Source: Candidatus Mediterraneibacter gallistercoris (lineage in GTDB: Bacteria > Bacillota_A > Clostridia > Lachnospirales > Lachnospiraceae). Taken from it: a stretch of DNA of 9,430 nucleotides. Shown one piece after another: positions 6,383 through 9,430 of the stretch. The translations under genes and the position numbers were made by a program. The DNA lies in the NCBI GenBank assembly GCA_019119745.1, contig DWWI01000007.1:1-9430 (forward strand). Direction: 5' to 3'. The notes under the pieces are model-generated. The model was not told where the DNA came from. It ran no database searches and was given only the letters and a program-made list of their open reading frames with translations. The stretch's first letter is position 1; every line of letters begins with the position of its first letter.

Positions 6383-6862
6383 ATGGGTAAAAAAGACGAA
6401 AAGACAAATGTCATGCGTATATTAGAACAGAAGAAAATCTCTTATCAGAGTTATAATTATCTGAGCACCGGAGCCATCAGCGGTACGGAAGTGGCGCAGG
6501 CGCTGGGCGAGGATCCGGATATTGTGTTCAAGACACTGGTTACGGTTGGAAAATCAAAGGAGCACTATGTGTTCGTAATCCCGGTGGAGAAAGAACTGAA
6601 CTTAAAGAAAGCGGCAAAGAGTGTGGGAGAGAAGAGCATTGAGATGATCAAGCAGAAAGAGCTTCTTCCCCTGACCGGATATATCCACGGCGGCTGTTCA
6701 CCGATCGGTATGAAGAAGCAGTTTGCCACGACCATCGACAAGAGCGCGGAGGATCATGAGAAGATTATTTTCAGTGCGGGAAAGATCGGATATCAGGTTG
6801 AAGTTGCGCTTGAGGATCTGGCGAAAGTTGTAAAGTTTCAGCTGGCGGAAGTGGCGGAATAA
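6383..6862 (+). CDS. ybaK: Cys-tRNA(Pro)/Cys-tRNA(Cys) deacylase, YbaK/EbsC family
   Basis: This small cytoplasmic trans-editing enzyme hydrolyses Cys-tRNA(Pro) mischarged by prolyl-tRNA synthetase, keeping cysteine out of proline codons. The start ATG at 6383 gives 159 residues, the same length as E. coli YbaK, and has GGAGG (6369-6373) 9 bases upstream; the ATG at 6374 is immediately next to that site and the GTG at 6353 precedes it. The single YbaK/aminoacyl-tRNA deacylase domain covers the protein. The motif VFKTLVT (48-54) holds Lys50, the position of the conserved catalytic lysine. GYIHGGCSPIGMKK (99-112) is the second family signature, with the conserved GGCSP core. It heads a + strand unit: the permease gene follows 31 bases after the stop with no terminator between, so they are probably cotranscribed. 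No functional connection between tRNA editing and peptide import is evident. Individual paralogues may prefer other mischarged tRNAs. Confidence 0.93.
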   Translation: MGKKDEKTNVMRILEQKKISYQSYNYLSTGAISGTEVAQALGEDPDIVFKTLVTVGKSKEHYVFVIPVEKELNLKKAAKSVGEKSIEMIKQKELLPLTGYIHGGCSPIGMKKQFATTIDKSAEDHEKIIFSAGKIGYQVEVALEDLAKVVKFQLAEVAE

Positions 6863-6893
6863 AAGAAGGATTAGCGGAAAGGAGAGCGAGAAG

Positions 6894-7826
6894 ATGCTGC
6901 GCTATACATGGAAACGGATACTGACAGGCATCCTCTCACTTTTTGTGCTTGTAACAGTGACATTTTTTCTTGTACGGGTCATCCCCGGAAGCCCGTTTCA
7001 GCGGGGCGGGGTGTCCGAACAGGTAGTTGAGACGATTGAACGGGAATACGGTCTGAATGAGCCGCTCATGACCCAGTATCTTTCTTATCTTGGAAATGTG
7101 GTACGGGGAGATCTGGGGATTTCTTATGAGGATCCGGCTGCAAAAGTGTCAGATATTATAGCGAGAGCGTGGCCGATCACTGCATCCATCGGGATCACGG
7201 CACTGGCGGTATCTGTAATTCTGGGAACCGGGCTGGGTATTTTGAAAGCTATGTCAAAACGGCGGTGGGTCAGAGAACTTATTTCGGCGGGGGGAATGCT
7301 GGCAGCAGGGATTCCGAGCTTTGCGGCGGCGATCCTCCTGCTTTTAGTATTCAGTGTGAAGCTGAAGTGGCTGCCGGCGTCCGGACTTTTAAGTCCGGTC
7401 CATTATATCCTTCCGGTGACGGCGCTGGCACTCTATCCTTCGGCAATGATCGCAAGGCTGGTCGGAAATACACTGGACAGAGAACTTCAGAAAGATTATG
7501 TCTTGTTTGCGAGGGCAAAGGGACTGGGGACAGGAAGGATCATTCTTACCCATGCTCTTAAAAATGCTTATCTTCCGGTTCTTAACTATATCGGACCTGC
7601 TTCCGCGTCACTGCTTACCGGAAGTTTTGTGGTCGAAAGTATCTTCACGATACCGGGACTGGGACGGGAGTTTGTAGGTTCTATCACGAACAGGGATTAT
7701 ACACTGATTCTTGGGCTGACCATATTTATGGGAGCCGTGGTGATTATTGTCAATCTGATTACGGATCTGCTCTGTGCATGGCTGGATCCACAAACCCGCA
7801 GGGCATACCGGGAAGAGAGAGGATAA
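6894..7826 (+). CDS. ABC importer permease, DppB/OppB type
   Basis: This is the first membrane subunit of a peptide/nickel-type ABC importer. It has 310 residues, normal for DppB/OppB. The ATG at 6894 is preceded by AAGGAG (6879-6884) with 9 bases between. The N-terminal helix (about 9-30) ends in the typical RVIPGSPF (28-35). A periplasmic-side segment follows, containing EREYGLNEPLMTQYLSYL (49-66) and GDLGISY (72-78), which are family hallmarks. Further membrane segments lie near 98-118, 131-156, 170-190, 234-255 and 270-295. The cytoplasmic EAA loop that contacts the ATPase is DYVLFARAKGLGTGRIILTH (201-220). The end, CAWLDPQTRRAY (294-305), also fits. The second permease gene follows within 21-39 bases depending on its start. 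The substrate (di- or oligopeptide, nickel, or other) cannot be told from permeases alone. Confidence 0.93.
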   Translation: MLRYTWKRILTGILSLFVLVTVTFFLVRVIPGSPFQRGGVSEQVVETIEREYGLNEPLMTQYLSYLGNVVRGDLGISYEDPAAKVSDIIARAWPITASIGITALAVSVILGTGLGILKAMSKRRWVRELISAGGMLAAGIPSFAAAILLLLVFSVKLKWLPASGLLSPVHYILPVTALALYPSAMIARLVGNTLDRELQKDYVLFARAKGLGTGRIILTHALKNAYLPVLNYIGPASASLLTGSFVVESIFTIPGLGREFVGSITNRDYTLILGLTIFMGAVVIIVNLITDLLCAWLDPQTRRAYREERG

Positions 7827-7865
7827 GATAACAGTTCAGGGAAAACGGTGAAAGGAGAATACGCT

Positions 7866-8726
7866 TTGCTGAGACGGATACGGCAGCATTGGAAAAACTA
7901 CATAGGCACAAGCCGCATGGCGCTCATCGGGTGTATCATACTTGGCATATGGATAGTGCTGTCGGTTGTTGTGCCGCTGTTCGGCCCGTGGTCCTTTTCG
8001 GAGCAGAATGCCGGGATACGCAATCAGACAAGTTCTCTGATGCACTGGTTCGGGACTGACCGTTTCGGACGGGATCTGTTTACCCGTGTGTGGTATGGAG
8101 CGGGAATCAGTCTGGCTGTCGGTCTGATCAGTACATTGATAAATGGGATCATAGGCGTGTTCTATGGCGCGGTATCCGGCTATGCGGGAAAACGCACGGA
8201 TATTGTACTCATGCGTCTTGCAGATATCATTTCTGCAATTCCGTCCATGCTGTATGTGATCCTGATCACGCTTGTTCTGGGAGCAGGAGTCGGCAGCATG
8301 ATACTGGGCTTATGCATAGCAGGATGGATTGGAATGGCGCGGATCGTAAGAGGGGAAATCATAAAACTTAAGGAAACGGAGTATGCCTGTGCTGCGCGGA
8401 TGGAGGGCATCAGGCCGCTGCGTATCCTGATACGGCATCTTCTGCCGAATACAGCGGGCATGATCGTGGTCAATATGATTTTTCTGGTACCTCAGGCAAT
8501 TTTTACAGAGGCATTCTTAAGCTTTCTGGGAGTAGGAATAGCCGCACCGGCGGCCAGTCTGGGGACGATCATTCAGGAAGCAAGAAGCCAGATGATGCTC
8601 TATCCGTATCAGATGGTATATCCGCTCATTGTACTCTGTGTCATGCTTTTAGCCCTTAACATGATAGGAACCGCGGTGGAACAGAGAGTGGGCAGTCATT
8701 CGGGAAAAGGAACAGATAACAGATGA
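7866..8726 (+). CDS. ABC importer permease, DppC/OppC type
   Basis: This is the second membrane subunit, pairing with the upstream DppB-type protein. Two starts are possible. TTG at 7866 has a strong AGGAG (7853-7857) 8 bases before it and gives 286 residues. GTG at 7848 has only a weak AGGG (7838-7841) and adds six residues. I prefer the TTG. An N-terminal helix at about 18-40 is followed by the DppC hallmark HWFGTDRFGRDLFTRVWYGA (60-79). Other membrane segments lie near 82-105, 125-150, 196-215 and 248-272. The EAA loop is EYACAARMEGIRPLRILIRH (172-191), followed by LLPNTAGMIVVN. The late block EAFLSFLGVGIAAPAASLG (215-233) is typical. The stop overlaps the ATPase start by the sequence ATGA (8723-8726), so translation of the two is probably coupled. 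Confidence 0.92.
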   Translation: MLRRIRQHWKNYIGTSRMALIGCIILGIWIVLSVVVPLFGPWSFSEQNAGIRNQTSSLMHWFGTDRFGRDLFTRVWYGAGISLAVGLISTLINGIIGVFYGAVSGYAGKRTDIVLMRLADIISAIPSMLYVILITLVLGAGVGSMILGLCIAGWIGMARIVRGEIIKLKETEYACAARMEGIRPLRILIRHLLPNTAGMIVVNMIFLVPQAIFTEAFLSFLGVGIAAPAASLGTIIQEARSQMMLYPYQMVYPLIVLCVMLLALNMIGTAVEQRVGSHSGKGTDNR

Positions 8727-9430
8727 GTGTACTGGATGTAAGAAATCTGAGCGTACAGTATCTGACGGAAAACGGCGCTTCAGAGATTGTAAAAGACATC
8801 AGTTTTAAAGTGGAGAAAGGTGAGATTGCGGGGCTTGTGGGTGAGTCCGGATCAGGAAAAAGCACGGCCATGCTGGCCGTGATGGGGCTTTTGGGAAACC
8901 ATGCGGAGATACGTGCGGAGCGGATCGCGGTCAGTGGAGAGAAACCTGTGCCGGGGCATAATGTGGCTATGATCTTTCAGGATTCTCTGAGCTCTCTGAA
9001 CCCGTCTGTCAAGATCGGACGTCAGATCAGGGAGACGGTGCAGACACGGCGGAAATGCAGCAGTAAAGAGGCAACGGCACGTGCGGAGGAACTGTTGGAC
9101 ATGGTGGGAATCCGAAACCCGGCACTCAGGATGCGGCAGTATCCGTTCGAGCTGTCCGGCGGGATGCGCCAGAGAGTGGTGCTTGCAATCACACTGGCGT
9201 GTGAACCGGAGCTTATCATAGCGGATGAACCGACAACTGCTCTTGACGCCCTCGTACAGGCACAGATCCTGCTGCTCTTAAAGAGGATCGTCCGGGAAAC
9301 GGGAACGTCCATGCTTCTTGTAAGCCATGATATGGGAGTGACCGCTGCCATGTGCAGCAGAGTGTATGTAATGCACAATGGAAGAATAGTGGAACATGGT
9401 ACTGCTGAAGATATTTTTTATTCACCTGTG
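8723..9430 (+). CDS. ABC importer ATPase, DppD/OppD type, 3' end beyond window
   Basis: The open frame runs from ATG 8723 to the window edge without a stop, giving 236 residues; complete relatives have about 260-330, so the C-terminus is missing. It is the nucleotide-binding subunit powering the two permeases. Walker A is GESGSGKST (40-48), the Q-loop is IFQDSLSSLNP (84-94, Gln86), the signature is LSGGMRQR (144-151), Walker B is LIIADEP (164-170) with catalytic Glu169, the D-loop is TTALD (171-175) and the H-loop has His202 in LLVSHDMG. All are intact, so it should hydrolyse ATP. The Walker A to Q-loop stretch is short (40 residues from Lys46 to Gln86, versus mid-50s in E. coli DppD), and the common IFQDP is IFQDS. 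The ribosome site is weak (AAAAGG, 12 bases away), consistent with coupling through the ATGA overlap. A partner ATPase (DppF type) and a binding protein would be expected nearby but are not visible. Confidence 0.92.
   Translation, partial: MSVLDVRNLSVQYLTENGASEIVKDISFKVEKGEIAGLVGESGSGKSTAMLAVMGLLGNHAEIRAERIAVSGEKPVPGHNVAMIFQDSLSSLNPSVKIGRQIRETVQTRRKCSSKEATARAEELLDMVGIRNPALRMRQYPFELSGGMRQRVVLAITLACEPELIIADEPTTALDALVQAQILLLLKRIVRETGTSMLLVSHDMGVTAAMCSRVYVMHNGRIVEHGTAEDIFYSPV

Noticed and set aside
7169..7561. Plus-strand 130-residue frame inside the first permease
   Set aside because: It is out of frame with intact DppB motifs, including the EAA loop, and has no start signal.
9022..9425. Two minus-strand open frames at the right end
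   Set aside because: They are antisense to the ABC ATPase, whose signature, Walker B and H-loop motifs are all in frame on the plus strand.
1..9430. CRISPR array, insertion sequence, prophage, rRNA or tRNA
   Set aside because: I read through for regular repeats, transposase or integrase motifs and structured RNA genes and found none; all gaps but one are under 60 bases.

Overview
The window is a compact, gene-dense bacterial segment with strong AGGAG-type ribosome binding sites, short gaps and moderate G+C. Protein sequences and layout suggest a low-to-mid G+C anaerobic Firmicute, probably a Lachnospiraceae-like Clostridium relative. This is an inference from style and protein similarity recalled from memory, not from a search.

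Region 1 (about 1-5446, + strand) is one tightly packed operon. It holds the 3' part of an NRAMP-superfamily transporter of the YcsG kind, then pxpB (kipI), pxpC (kipA), a biotin carboxyl carrier protein (accB type), a biotin carboxylase (accC type) and pxpA (ycsF/LamB family). A hairpin with a T run closes the operon. PxpA, PxpB and PxpC together are the ATP-dependent prokaryotic 5-oxoprolinase (pyroglutamate to glutamate). The unusual point is that a complete biotin carboxylase and biotin carrier pair lies inside the set, between pxpC and pxpA, with no acetyl-CoA carboxyltransferase genes (accA/accD) in view. PxpB and PxpC are homologous to the carboxyltransferase half of urea carboxylase. 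The operon therefore encodes every module of a urea-carboxylase-like enzyme as separate proteins, plus PxpA and a transporter. It may be a biotin-dependent route for opening 5-oxoproline or a related lactam or amide. This is the most interesting system in the window.

Region 2 (5424-6226, - strand) is a single convergent gene for a YczE/YitT-type multi-pass membrane protein. It has a near-consensus promoter (TTGACA-17-TAAAAT) on the minus strand, and its last codons lie inside the terminator hairpin of the pxp operon.

Region 3 (6383 to the window end, + strand) starts with a YbaK/EbsC-type Cys-tRNA(Pro) deacylase. With no visible terminator between, it continues into a peptide/nickel-type (Dpp/Opp) ABC importer: two permeases and the first 236 residues of an ATPase that runs off the window. 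No substrate-binding protein is in view; it may lie outside. Peptide import and pyroglutamate recycling side by side would suit an amino-acid-scavenging organism, but the two units are transcriptionally separate and the link is conjecture.

I saw no rRNA, tRNA, CRISPR array, insertion sequence or prophage gene.
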